Positions 33,673 through 44,880 of a stretch of DNA of 64,000 bases are shown here, one piece after another. The notes under the pieces are model-generated. The model was not told the origin of the DNA and ran no database searches. It saw nothing but the letters and a program-made list of their open reading frames with translations. How positions within the stretch are numbered: the stretch's first letter is position 1; each line of letters begins with the position of its first letter. The stretch spans positions 21,660,055-21,724,054 of the forward strand of contig NC_089594.1 in NCBI RefSeq assembly GCF_019320115.1. The letters are read 5' to 3'. The position numbers were made by a program, and so were the translations under genes. This DNA comes from Miscanthus floridulus. Lineage: Eukaryota; Streptophyta; Magnoliopsida; Poales; Poaceae.

Positions 33673-34779
33673 GTTTACTTAAATTGCCTATATTCTTATC
33701 CTCCTGTTTTCTAATATTTCCTTTTCATGATCTGGGAGACAAGATGCTGCATGGAAGCCTCTCAACCCTCAAATGTTTATCTTTGCTGGTTTATTTGTTT
33801 AGGCAACCCTCATTTAGCTGCCCCTTTTTCTGTTAAGGAAAAGAGAAGCTTTGAGTTTAGTTGCTGCCAGAATCTTTGCTCAAACTGTGATACCAGTTGA
33901 TTTACAATTACATCTGTTTATTCTCTTCTTTGGAATGCCATGACAACAAGTCACTAAAGAGAATAAAGGAACGAATGCAGTGCCACCACCACTTCATCAT
34001 GTAGGGGTGCTGTCTAGTGCAGAGATGTCAACTCAGTTATAAAATGTTCCTAGGCTCTTCTTGATTGAGCATTTAAAAATCTTTATAGTTTTCCATAAGT
34101 GGTGGAGCCAAGTACAGTTTTGTGCATTCTTCTGTTATGGTCAATTGCCATCATGCCTGCTTGGCACCATGCCCAAGTGGTAGAAGTGGAGTCAAGTACG
34201 GCTTGGTGACAATTTTCTGCTCCTGGCCAATGCCATGATATTTGATTGAACCTAGCTAGGGTAATGGAATCTCGTAGTTGTTCCAACCAATGGTAAGTAC
34301 ATATAATTGCACCATTGGTAGGTAAATCTCAACAGGTCTGTTTTTTGGCAACTTTGACTAGTTTATTTATCAATATCAGGTCAGGGCTCTCTCTTTTTTT
34401 ATCTGATAAACGCACATTAGCACCTTTTACAACTTATAAAACGACCTCGACCTAGCGACAACTCATGCTTGGCACAATGACTAAGAGGTATGTAATGCTT
34501 TTAGCCCTGCCCAAACCCCAGTACAGCTCTTCACCATCGAGCAGTTAAAGCTTTAGCTATACTCTGGGACACAACATCAAACACACACCGGTTGCAGTGA
34601 TTCCACAAGGTCCAGGCACCAAGTCAGGGCTTTGTCAAGGGCAAATTTTCATCCATACCATAACTTAAGGGACACTTTTTTGTTTATTATACCACCAAGC
34701 TAGTCAATGACAATGTAGGGTCAGGTCCTACATAACATCGACACAGGCTGACAGGCTCGCCACACGTGAGCTAACACAC
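33673..34779. other. Intergenic, no gene seen
   Basis: A pair of related phrases, 'aagtggtggagccaagtac' style at 34096 and 'agtggtagaagtggagtcaa' at 34175, suggests a small duplicated unit. Otherwise nothing is recognised. Confidence 0.4.
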
Positions 34780-35150
34780 CCTAACTGCTGCCCTTTCTAT
34801 GATCAAATGGATGAAACTATACGGCACTTGCTGGTTTCTCTAGGCAAATGTGGTTTATTGTCCTCCAATTTTGGGACTGCAGCAGGTGGTTACCCAGCCA
34901 AGCTCAGCAGGTTTCTCCTCAGGGTGGTGCCAAGCTCTAAATCAGGGGGGCAAGCAATTCAGGAAAGGGCTCAATTTTTCTTTTTATCATCTTAGTTGCG
35001 TGGCAAACCTGGAAGCATCGTAATGATTGCATTTTTAATATAACGAAGCCAAATGTATGGCTGGTAGTCCGGAGCATTTCAGAGGAAGGCACCTTGTGGT
35101 GTGCAGGGTGCTGCAGGTGCTAAGGAGTTACATAAATTAACTGATATATG
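34780..35150 (+). pseudogene. L1 LINE ORF2 C-terminal relic
   Basis: Contains MDETIRHLLVS, then after frame changes IQERAQFFF and LVAWQTWKHRNDCIFN (about 34961-35041), the typical end of grass L1 ORF2 after the zf-RVT zinc finger. It ends with ISEEGTLWCAG. At least two frameshifts are needed to read it through. No target duplication was found; an old, fragmentary copy. Confidence 0.7.
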
Positions 35151-35532
35151 CTGCCAAGCTTTTACAAATAGCTGCCAAGTGTGTTTTTCACAATAGTAAT
35201 TATTGACTAGCTCCACTTACATTTAAATCCAAAAAAATAAAAGAAGGTCAAAGGTTGCTTTACCAGAGTTGAGCTTCACTAGCAAGTTTCATCTTAACAT
35301 CTCTGGGGGCACAATAAATCAATAATCATCTTTCACCTCCATGCAGCTGGCGATGTTTCTTGGTTGCTGTCATTAGCTGCTACTTGACACCTCGGAGGCC
35401 TGAAGCACCTCGGCAAAAAGGAGCCGTCCACTGAACCTTTTTGTCCCCGGACCGGACATGCAGATGAGTGGTAAGTAACCAACCTGAATGACAGGAGGAT
35501 CATTGTGGGGGCAACCCCGAGGAGGCAATTAG
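35151..35532. other. Intergenic, no gene seen
   Basis: Mixed composition. Open frames on the minus strand here have no recognisable domain and run into the MITE. Confidence 0.35.
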
Positions 35533-35646
35533 TGCCCTGTTCGCTTGGCTGATAAGCCATGGCTGAAAGTACTGCTGATTTGTTGTGAGAGAAAATATTG
35601 TTCGTTGGCTTAAAAAAGTACGGCTTATAAACCAAGCAAACAGGGC
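35533..35646. mobile_element. hAT-type MITE, 114 bp
   Basis: Terminal inverted repeats GCCCTGTTCGCTTGG and CCAAGCAAACAGGGC enclose 'gctgataagcc' and 'ttgttgtgagagaaaatatt', the signature of a common grass hAT MITE family. An 8-bp target duplication cannot be seen; the flanks have probably diverged. Confidence 0.8.
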
Positions 35647-37025
35647 GCAGAAGACTTTGGAGAGGCGAGGACCATGCTGCAACGGATCTCCATGGATCAA
35701 GGTGTCGCCACTTGATTGAGTACGAGTCAGAATCCAGACACACAAGATGATATGATAATGATGTACTCAAAGTTGCTATGAATGTGGGGGCTGACAGTGG
35801 GCGAGTTTCCGTGTGGGTTTGGGCTAGTTTTCCGTGTGGAATTGGAATTGGGCAGTCAACGCCACGAGATTTGGAAATATTACATTTTTATTTGTTTATT
35901 ATCATCCCACTTGGTGGGAAGCCGCAGGATTTGGTCGAGAAAGTGGAAGTATTTGCTCATGTTGCGTTGAGGCTCATACACACGAGCAGAAAATTTGCAG
36001 TGGTGGCCAAATCATCGTGTGTCTGAAAACTGGCTGGCTCAGGGCACCAGAGCTGTTCATTTTGCACCAATTCTGCCCAGTATCGTCACTGTCGCGGTTC
36101 TTTTTTATATTTTTTATTATCTGGAAAAACATGGAAATGTTTCAAAAACATCGAGTTATCTACATGTAATAATTCATCAAATGTGTTGTGATAGAGCTCG
36201 TGTGTTGTACCAAACCGAAAGCGATGAAACTGGTGTTTTTGGGCTGTACCAGGACCAGAGCGCCATTGGCAGCAATGAGCTGGGGTCGTACTCGTACGTG
36301 CTGCTGCTCTCTTGTCTCCACGACAACTCAACACCAACCCGTACGTGATCTGGGATCCATCCACGTGATACTGCCTACCAAGCAGTACCAACTTGCAGTT
36401 GCAGGCCAGGGGAGGTCATGTGGTTAAGGTCAGTGCGTTTTCGCTATCAGCGTGCACCGAAAAATGGTCGCCAGTTTTCTGAGTCATCTACCATTGTCCA
36501 TTGGCATATAGGATGTGTCACTCTCTGCCTGCTTTGGAGGCTCGACACTTCAGTACCCACTTGCATTGCAAGCGAAGAAACTGAACCGCAGCAGCAGTCA
36601 TGGAGAGGGGCGGGGATCATAGTGCAGCTCTGATGGTCGCCTGATACCAAGAGCACGCCTCTGCATAATCCACTGTGCTAAGCACCTTTGATGCATGCCT
36701 GATCTGCTGCCACTTTGCTACAACAGCTCAGAGATGACTAGGCCTGTGTACTGCAACAGCACCACAGATCTTCACAGCAGTGACATACTGATCCCACTCA
36801 CAGCTGCAATCCTGCACAGAGCACATATGCAGCACAAGAGCAAAACCTGACAGACAGGAGAGAGAAAACAAAGTTAATCCTGAATCAGGTCGCACTCATA
36901 AACTCATGCGGTGAAATGCAGTGTGCAATATTTATATCATCACAGTGGGAAAAATGATAGGGCGCAAAATCATTCCCCACCAAGAGATACTACATGGTAA
37001 AGTCGGAACAGAAAGCTGTACCGGT
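35647..37025. other. Intergenic, no gene seen
   Basis: Several short open frames on both strands without recognisable domains, and no splice-consistent exon series. I see no element boundaries. Confidence 0.4.
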
Positions 37026-37158
37026 CCCGTTCGGCTTACCCAGAAACCGACTTGTTCGGCTTGTTTTTTCAGCCAAAACAATGTTTTTCTCTCACAACAA
37101 TTCAGCCAGAACAGTGTTTTTCAGCCAGTTTCAGCCAAGTTTCAGCAAACCGAACGGG
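37026..37158. mobile_element. hAT-like MITE, 133 bp
   Basis: Ends CCCGTTCGG and CCGAACGGG are inverted repeats. The interior holds 'tttttctctcacaacaa' and repeated 'ttcagccag' words, relating it to the 'gttgtgagagaaaa' MITEs nearby in inverted orientation. Confidence 0.65.
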
Positions 37159-37211
37159 TCGGGTCGAAATCCGAAATTCTAAAAGATGGTAAATATATTC
37201 AGATTTGCATA

Positions 37212-38823
37212 CAACAACAACAACAACAAAACATTTAAGTCCCAAATAAGTTGGAATAGGCTAGAGTTGAAACATAGCAGAAGCAATCAAGGTTCAGGCA
37301 CGTGAACTTCTAACCACTCTATCTAAGACTAAGTCTTTAGGTATATTCCATCCTTTCAAGTCTCCTTTTATTGCTTCTACCCAAGTCAACTTCGGTCTTC
37401 CTCTGCCTCTCTTCACGTTACTATCCTAGCTTAGGATTCCACTACACACCGGTGCCTCTGAAGGTCTCTGTTTGACATGTCCAAACCATCTCAACCAGTG
37501 TTGGACAAGTTTTTCTTCAATTGGTGCTATCCCTAATCTATCACGTATATCATCGTTCCGAACTCGATCCATTCTTATATGACCGTAAATCCAACGCAAC
37601 ATACGCATTTTTGCGACACTTATCTGTTGAACATGTCGTCTTTTCGTAGGCCAATATTCTGTATCATACAACATAGCAGGTCTAATCGTCGTCCTATAAA
37701 ACTTACCTTTTAGCTTCTATGATATCCTTTTGTCACATAGGACACCAGATGTTTGCCGTCACTTCATCTACCATGCTTTGATTCTATGGCTAACATCTTC
37801 ATCAATATCCCCGTCTCTCTGTAGCATTGATTCTAAATATCGAAAGGTATCCTTTCTAGGCACTACTTACCTTCCAAACTAATATCTTCCTCCTCCCGAG
37901 TAGTAGTGTCGAAGTCACATCTCATATATTCAGTTTTAGTTCTACTGAGTCTAAAACTTTTGGACTCCAAAGTTTTCCGCTATAACTCCAGTTTCTGATT
38001 CACTCCTATCCGGCTTTCATCAACTAGCACTGCATCATCCGCGAAAAGCATACACCAAGGGATGTCCCCTTGTATGTCTCTTGTGGCCTCATCCATCACT
38101 AAGGCAAACAAATAAGGGCTCAAAGCTGACCATTGATGTAGTCCTATTCTAATCGGGAAGTCATCCGTGTCTCCATCACTTGTTCAAACTCTAGTCACAA
38201 CATTGTTGTACATGTCCTTAATGAGCCCGACGTACTTCGTTGGGACTTTATGTTTGTCCAAAGCCCACTACATAACATTCCTTGGTATTTTATCATAAGC
38301 CTTCTCCAAATCAATAAAAACCATGTGTAGGTCTTTCTTCTTCTCCCTATACCGCTCTATAACTTGTTTTATTAAGAAAATGGCTTCCATGATTGACCTT
38401 CTGGACATGAAACCAAATTGGTTTATAGAGACCCGCGTTATTACTCATAAGCGATGCTCGATAACTCTCTCCCATAGCTTCATAGTATGGTTCATCAACT
38501 TAATTCTCCGGTAATTAGTACAACTTTGAATATCCCTTTATTCTTGTAAATCGGTACCAATATACTTCTCCTCCACTCATCAGGCATCTTGTTCGATCGA
38601 AAAATATGGTTGAACAACTTGGTTAGCCATACTATAGTTATGTCCCCGAGACATCTCCACACCTCGATTGGGATACCATCCGGTCCCATCGCCTTACCTC
38701 CTTTCATCCTTTTCAATGCCTCTCTGGCCTCAGATTCTTAGATTCTCCGCACAAAACGCCTATTAATGTCATCAAAAGAGTCATCCAACTGAAAGGTTGT
38801 ATCCATATTCTCACTGTTGAACA
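37212..38823 (-). pseudogene. RTE-clade LINE, 5'-truncated (reverse transcriptase part)
   Basis: The minus strand carries the RT fingers region with GGKAMGPDGIPIEVW (about 38690) and the C-terminal ECWPTK/MRMLRW-type block (about 37660-37590), then a 3' end made of TTG repeats (plus-strand CAACAACAAC from 37212). A short TTG-type tail in place of poly(A) is typical of RTE elements. The 9-bp word atttgcata at 37203-37211 and 38824-38832 is a candidate target duplication. Between the two recognisable blocks the frame is broken many times. It lies between the TFL1-like and hydrolase genes. Confidence 0.82.
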
Positions 38824-39030
38824 ATTTGCATAGTGTTTGCAAAATAGAAACATAGATCTGGCCATCTGGGTCTATGTACACCATGAGGATGTAATGAGTT
38901 ACATGTACACAGCAGCAAAAGCTAGAGTACAATTGGGCAAAATAAATATAAATAAAGCAAGATGGGGTCGGGGCGGTCCATCTGTTGCAATCAGGCCACC
39001 AGTGGAATAAAGGACAATCGACATTAAACC

Positions 39031-39224
39031 GATCCGCTTCTTTTTTTATTCGGAACAGTGTTTTTCTCTCACAAATTTTTCCAGCATTCCTCCAACCATC
39101 CAAATTCCTCCAGAATTGGGCCTGTTCGCTTGGAGGAATTCTGGAGGAATTTAGATGGTTTGGAGGTATGCTGGAGAAATTTGTGAGAGAAAAACACTGT
39201 TCCGGATGAAAAAAGAAGCGGATC
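39031..39224. mobile_element. Foldback MITE with hAT-type terminus at its centre
   Basis: Arms 39031-39118 and 39136-39224 are near-perfect inverted copies that begin gatccgcttctttttt. The 17-bp centre is GGCCTGTTCGCTTGG, normally the end of the hAT MITEs seen at 28571 and 35533. Both arms carry 'cacaaatttctccagcat'-type sequence and 'gtttttctctcac'. It ends about 70 bases upstream of the hydrolase start codon, so it lies within that gene's promoter or leader. Confidence 0.75.
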
Positions 39225-39254
39225 AAGCCGGGTTTAAGGGCTTAAACCCGGCTT
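39225..39254. repeat. Perfect 14-bp inverted repeat upstream of hydrolase gene
   Basis: AAGCCGGGTTTAAG and CTTAAACCCGGCTT separated by two G. It lies 43 bases before the start codon and could form a stable hairpin in the leader if transcribed. It directly abuts the foldback MITE and may be part of it. Confidence 0.85.
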
Positions 39255-39296
39255 CCGCTTCTCTCACCTCAAAGCACAACCAGATCTTGGAGAAAA

Positions 39297-40995
39297 ATGG
39301 CCCCTAAATTAGTCTTTGTTCTTCCAGTTGTGCTCCTCGGCTTGGCACTCCAGGCGATTCTCCGGCCACCGCCCCAAAAACTCTGTGGCTTCCCAGGTGG
39401 CCCTCCTCTGACATCCCCCAGGATCAAACTCAGGGACGGAAGGTACCTTGCATACAGAGAAGATGGAGTACAGAAAGACAAGGCCAGGTACAACCGTACA
39501 AGATCATCACAGTGCATGTGTTTGATAGCACCAAGGACTTCCCCTTACCTGTTTCTAAGGTAAATCAAACAGCACAACATGACTAGAAGTGAGATACCTT
39601 TTCCCCACTTCATATTTTGCTTACAGCTGGTTTCTTGGAACTGTCAATCAGGAGCTTGTGGAAGAATTGGGAATTTACCTCCTTGCTTATGATAGAGCTG
39701 GATATGGGAAAAGTGACCCGAATCCCAAGCGGCATGTCAAGAGCGAGGCACTGGATATCGAGGAGCTTGTTGACCAGCTGGGGCTTGGGCAGAAGTTCTA
39801 TGTCTTAGGGGCCTCAATGGGAGGATACTCAGTTTGGGGATGCCTCCAGTATATACCACACAGGCAAAACATAAACTTCAACCACACGCATTGTTAATGA
39901 AATATGCAACCCTTCATATATGTAAAAGCTCCATATGCCTTGTGTGCAGGCTTGCAGGAGCTGCGATGGTTGTGCCAATTATCAACTACTGGTGGCCTTC
40001 TTTCCCAGCTGAATTATCTAGGCAGGCTTTCAAGAGACTGGTTGTGCTAGAGCAGAGAACTCTTTGGATTGCACATAACATACCATCCTTGCTTTACCTG
40101 TGGATGACCCAGAGGTGGTTCCCTTCTTCTGCAGCAGCCATGCACCACCCTGAAATATTTAGCAAGCATGATATGGAGGTTCTTCAGAAGATGATGGCAA
40201 TGTCAAAAACCATTGAGGTAAATCACAGCCTCAGAGATAAATGTAGAAAAAAGATAGCAGAACATGAAGTGCTACTTGACAGAGTCAGAGCAGGTCAATT
40301 TAATAAGATTGTAATACAAGGATTAGCTTCCTAAGCATTCATGCCATAGAGACAATAACATAGTAATACATTTACATGAAAAATACACCAAGAAAGAGTA
40401 TAAAAAAAATATGTATTCAAAGTTGACCTGAAGCAATAAAAAAGGGCATACCCAGTGCAGAGAGCTCCCGCTCTGTGCAGGGTCTGGGGAATGGTGTTAG
40501 TGGCAAGCCTTACCCTCACCTGTGCAATGCGAGGAGACCGCGACTCGAACCCGGAACCTTCCGGTCACAGGCGGCAAGACTCTACCGCTTGCACCAGGCC
40601 GACCTGAAGCAATGTAATATAGAAAAATAACTTATCCCTTCTAAAGATTTCTTGACATAGCACTGATTTGCTGCTGCATTTTTCAGAATAAATCAAGGCA
40701 GCAAGGCATTTATGAATCAATCCACCGTGATTTACTTGTCGCTTTTGGAAGCTGGGAGTTTGATCCAATGAACATTACCAATCCATTTCCTCAAAATGAG
40801 GGTTCTGTGCACATCTGGCAAGGATACGAAGATAGGTTGGTGCTTGTTGAGCAGCAGAGGTACATTTCCAAGAAGCTTCCGTGGATCAAGTATCATGAAG
40901 TCCCAGAAGGTGGACACATGTTCATGCTGGTAGATGGATGGACCAACCGAATTCTCAAGGCACTCTTGTTAGGAGAAGAGCCCCTAGATGTGTGA
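39297..40995 (+). CDS. Alpha/beta-hydrolase-fold protein, four exons, exon 1 frameshifted by an 8-bp insertion
   Basis: Exons 39297-39559, 39652-39863, 39950-40217 and 40687-40995. Without the extra 8 bp the product would be 347 residues: an N-terminal hydrophobic anchor (VFVLPVVLLGLAL), DRAGYGKSDP, the nucleophile elbow GASMGG, the acid in QGYEDRL and the His in EGGHMFML, i.e. a complete Ser-Asp-His triad. It resembles plant membrane-anchored alpha/beta hydrolases of unknown substrate. Intron 2 has a GC donor (AG|GCAAAA at 39864). The insertion at 39487-39502 shifts the frame; the spliced message would then stop at 39806-39808, just before the nucleophile Ser. This copy is therefore probably null unless the insertion is an assembly error. 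Intron 3 holds a SINE. Confidence 0.85.
39487..39502 (+). other. 8-bp duplication resembling a hAT transposon excision footprint
   Basis: Reads GGTACAAC CGTACAAG. If the original target was GGTACAAG, a duplicated copy would give GGTACAAG GGTACAAG; here both central bases are changed from G to C. An 8-bp duplication with the flanking bases turned to their complements is the classic Ac/Ds (hAT) excision footprint. hAT-type MITEs are common nearby. The footprint reading is inference; the frame disruption is direct. Confidence 0.7.
40437..40600 (-). mobile_element. tRNA-derived SINE (Au-SINE-like), copy 2, in hydrolase intron 3
   Basis: The minus strand starts GGCCTGGTGCAAGCGGTAGA (A box) with B box GGGTTCGAGTC, and ends in a T run. 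It is flanked by the perfect 13-bp repeat gacctgaagcaat at 40424-40436 and 40601-40613. It is antisense to the host gene. Confidence 0.93.
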
Positions 40996-41235
40996 CAGTA
41001 GGTCCATTTTCAAAATGTTGAAGAACTGCAGCTGCCAGCTGTTATTTTGCTTATTAATTTTGTTCCCCAAGTTGTACACTTGTATTCCTACAACACCAAG
41101 ACTAGTCTAATTCATAATCTGATAGACTTTCCAGCATATCAAGTCGTTACAACAGCAGTGAGACCATTGTACTCGTCCCATACACATGCTACCTTTGGTC
41201 CAAAATTGATTTCATCCTAGAAAGCGCGTAGTCAA
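40996..41235. other. Hydrolase 3' flank
   Basis: Probable 3' UTR and downstream sequence. It ends with gtcaa (41231-41235), the left target copy of the large Gypsy-type element. Confidence 0.5.
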
Positions 41236-44200
41236 TGTAGCATCCGGTTTTAAGAACAAAACCAGATACACACCATATGTGAGTCCAGAAAGTCAAATCT
41301 CACATATAACTACAAATAAGGGTAATATCATAAGACATTGCTTATTACATAACGTATTAGTATAAAGAATACAACATCAGAGTATAGACAGCGGAAAGAC
41401 AACTTCGATCTTCAGGTGAAGACTCCACTTCCACAGGGACAACTGACTGATTGACCACAAGCCTAATTCCTCCAAACTCTAGCAATCTGGTACCCATCAG
41501 GGATTTTTATCCAAATAATTAAAAAATAAAGCAAGCGTAAGTACATGTCGTACTCAACAAATATAACATGGGGTTCATGAGGCTCAAAAGGCTGACACTG
41601 GTTGACTACGATTAGATTTTAATTGTCACAATTTTAGCAATTAGGTGGCAACATAATTTATCCATAAGCTCATAAACACATGATCAGGTAAACATGAATA
41701 ATAAATAGCATAAACAGTAATCATTAATGAGCATCTTCATCATCAGTGTTCCTCATCATTAACCATTAGTGATCATCTATTCCGTAAGGGTTCCAAGGCC
41801 GCTCGTGACCGTGAGCACGGCTGATATACCAGTTTTACACTCTGCAGAGGTTGTACACTTTCACTGTGAGTCGTGATTTACCCTTTCGCCCGAGGCGGCC
41901 AACCTCTTGACCCACTACCAAGGAAGGTCGGCAGGGTTCACTATGAAGTCTTTCAAAGATTCGTCTAACAAGTTAGGGCCGCTAAGGTTTCCCCATCAAT
42001 AAGCATAAAACCCCCCTCCAAGGAGTGACTAACAAGATACAAAGAAACCAAAGTGCACCCTCTTGGCAGGCCGAGATCATACAAACTGGAGCCCCTCTTG
42101 CGTCATAAAGGTAACCTCTAACAAGCTAGAAAAGGTCCTCATACTGAGCTAAAGCCAAAGCCATATAGCCCTCACAGCTGTACTGTAAGTCCCGGATGAT
42201 CACTTACAGATAAGTCCTTAGGGAGAGGAATCTAGAGCACCATAAAAATAGCCCAATGCTCTAGCCCCTTTTCCATGTTGCTAAAAAGCATCTTTTAGTG
42301 TTTATTGCATATACCATTAGTCAAGTTACAAGATCATGGTTATAGTTGAGCATTAGCAAAGCTACCCAATGCAATAACCCAAAGGTATCAAGGTACAAGT
42401 ACAAAAGACTAGGAAATCCTTAGTGGTAGTCAAGATAGACACATGCAGTATGGATTAAACTGATTAAAGGTGTATAGCACAACAAGGATGATCCCATGCT
42501 ATACTTGCCTTAAAACACCGATCTTTCGGTAAGCTTTAATCTTCAACGTTCTTCTTCTTCTTGATCACCACGTATATCTCACCGACTGTACGTAATCATA
42601 AAGCATCACACAAGCATCCATATAATCATACACGAAGCAAACAATAGATCTAAATCAGAACAGTACACCAATCATAAAATCAAGAAGAAAAGTTTATAAA
42701 ACGAATCTACGTCTCACTACGAACACACAGACGCGAAGAGCACACTAATCGGAGCTATGGTGAAAAAGATACATCTACCAAAAGATTTGCTTTATATGTG
42801 GAAAAGAAAACTATAGGCTTCATTTATTTTAACTATATAAAAATGATATTTTATAAGTATTATAAATTGAATTAAGTCAAATTCATATTTGATTTATAAA
42901 ACTAAAATCAAACAAGTCATATTTTATTTATAAAATCCAGTTGCATAATTATTAATCAAGATATGATTTAAACCATGAAATTCCAGAAATAGCGACATGG
43001 TAACCACTGTTACTGACGCGCAGATCTCGTCGCTATGAATCTAACGTAACTTGAATGGGCTAAAACGGAGTTAAAACGTAGAAGATATGATTTAAACAAG
43101 ATTTCCTTTATTAAAGTAATAGATTAAATCTAACCTTGAATTTTAAAAGTTGAAAACATATATAACAGTAGTATGAACATGTAGATTATGAAATTACGAA
43201 TCTAACGCAAGTTGAACGGGTCAAATCGGAGTTAAAATGGAGAAGTTACGCATGAAATAAGGTGCAATGGCATTTCTGTAAATAAACTGAACTTATTCTT
43301 GAATTAAAACAATTAAATTACCTGACTGTGGTTGCTGACTGGGCGAAAACAGAAATAACCGTAGATGACAGGGGCTAGCTTGAAAGATATACAAGACTCA
43401 CAAAATAGTAGATCAATTACGGAAAAGTACAGAGGTTAGAACGCAAAGTGCGCATGCACTATGCTGTGGACCGAGTCTGCGAGCCGTGAACCGGTGGAGG
43501 TGCTGTGAGGGCAATCCACCATGGACCATGTCCACGATGGTGTATTTGGAATTGTATTTCTAGATTTATTTTTTCAAAGAAAAACGGCCATAAATGCGAG
43601 TGATGTCACGATGATGTCAACAAGCTAACAAGCAAATTGAATCACGAGACGCATGTAAGGCTCACGGCCGGTGGCACCATTAACGGCGGCGACCAGAGCT
43701 TGCCAGAACAGCTAGAGAAAAGGCCTAGGGTCTCGGTTGACCAAAAGGAGAGCAGGGATACCGAGAGAGCGACGGCGAGCTCACCTGGGCACTGAACGGA
43801 GATGGACTGGAGGCGGCACCGGGCTTGGCGGAGCAGCAGCGACTTCCACATGGTAAAGCTCGTCGGCTAGCTCGAGTTGACGGAGAAACAGCAAGATTCC
43901 GCGACGGCTTCGGCGGACAGGCTCGGCTCCTCGGCGAGATTCAACTGGGCAGCAGCGTGAGCTCGGGCATGGACAGCGGTGAAACGGCAGGCGACGTCAA
44001 CGGCGACGGCGGCGTGAGCTCGGATGGAGGTGACGGCTTGCGCTAGGATTCGGCGAGGGCGTAGCGGTGTCGGGGCTCGACTTATATGGGGCGCTTCACG
44101 TGGGCGCGCGGCAAGCGAGTGAGGCGGGGCAGCGTGGGACTCTCCGACGGCGATGGCAGTGCTGGGGTCTCTCGAACGGCTGCGCCTTGCGCTCGGCTTA

Positions 44201-44741
44201 GATGGGGAGGTGGAGCAGACGTAGGGCGGTATTTAAGGTGCACGGAGGCGTGGGCGGCACGGCACGCGCGGCGTAACGGAGGCAGACACGGACGGCGACG
44301 GTGTCCAAGCTGGCCACGACGCTAGGAAGAAGAGGCGCCTGATGGGTGGGGATGGACTGTCAGTGTAAGGAGGGAGAAAGGGATGGCTCGGCTGGGCTGC
44401 TGCGTAGGCTTTTGCTGGGCCTGACTTTGCTGGCTGCACGGTGGTGCGGAGCTGGGCTACGCAGGACGGCTTCCAGCAGGGAGAGGGGAGAGAGGGGAAG
44501 TTAAGTTTTTTTAAATGTTTCTTAAATCCATTTTAATCATTTTAAATTTTAGACAAGACACGTATTCCAATAATTCCAATACACCAGCATATATGCACAA
44601 ACACGTTGCTAATTCTTATATTTGATTTTAATTTTAACAAAGTTTTTATTATATATTTTTTTCTAGGTTTAAATGCTCACAAAATAAAAAATTAAATCAA
44701 TTTTATCTATTTTAAAACCTTGTAAATTTTAGGGTGTTATA
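41236..44741 (-). repeat. 3' LTR (3,506 bp) of the TR-GAG-like element
   Basis: Plus-strand start TGTAGCATCCGG, end GGGTGTTATA (minus-strand start TATAACACCC, a decayed TGTAACACCC). It matches 47714-51107 along its length with scattered substitutions. Relative to the other LTR it keeps about 69 bases near 43822-43890. GC-rich 43,640-44,500 is mirrored at 50,100-50,860 and holds artefactual open frames on the plus strand. Confidence 0.93.
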
Positions 44742-44760
44742 ATTCTACCCCCTTAAGATG
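44742..44760 (-). other. Polypurine tract of the TR-GAG-like element
   Basis: The minus strand reads CATCTTAAGGGGGTAGAAT immediately before the 3' LTR; this purine-rich run is the expected plus-strand DNA primer. Confidence 0.75.
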
Positions 44761-44880
44761 AATCTCGTCCTCGAGATTCGGAAGACAGTGATAAAAGAGA
44801 TATGGATACTCTGCATTTATTCGATCCTCATTTTTCCAAGTTATATCCTTCATTAAGAGCTATTCTAAGATCCTGGTTAG

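Noticed and set aside
43825..44325. Open frames in the GC-rich part of the LTR as genes
   Set aside because: The same frames recur in the partner LTR at 50426-50724 with indels that break them; no family match.
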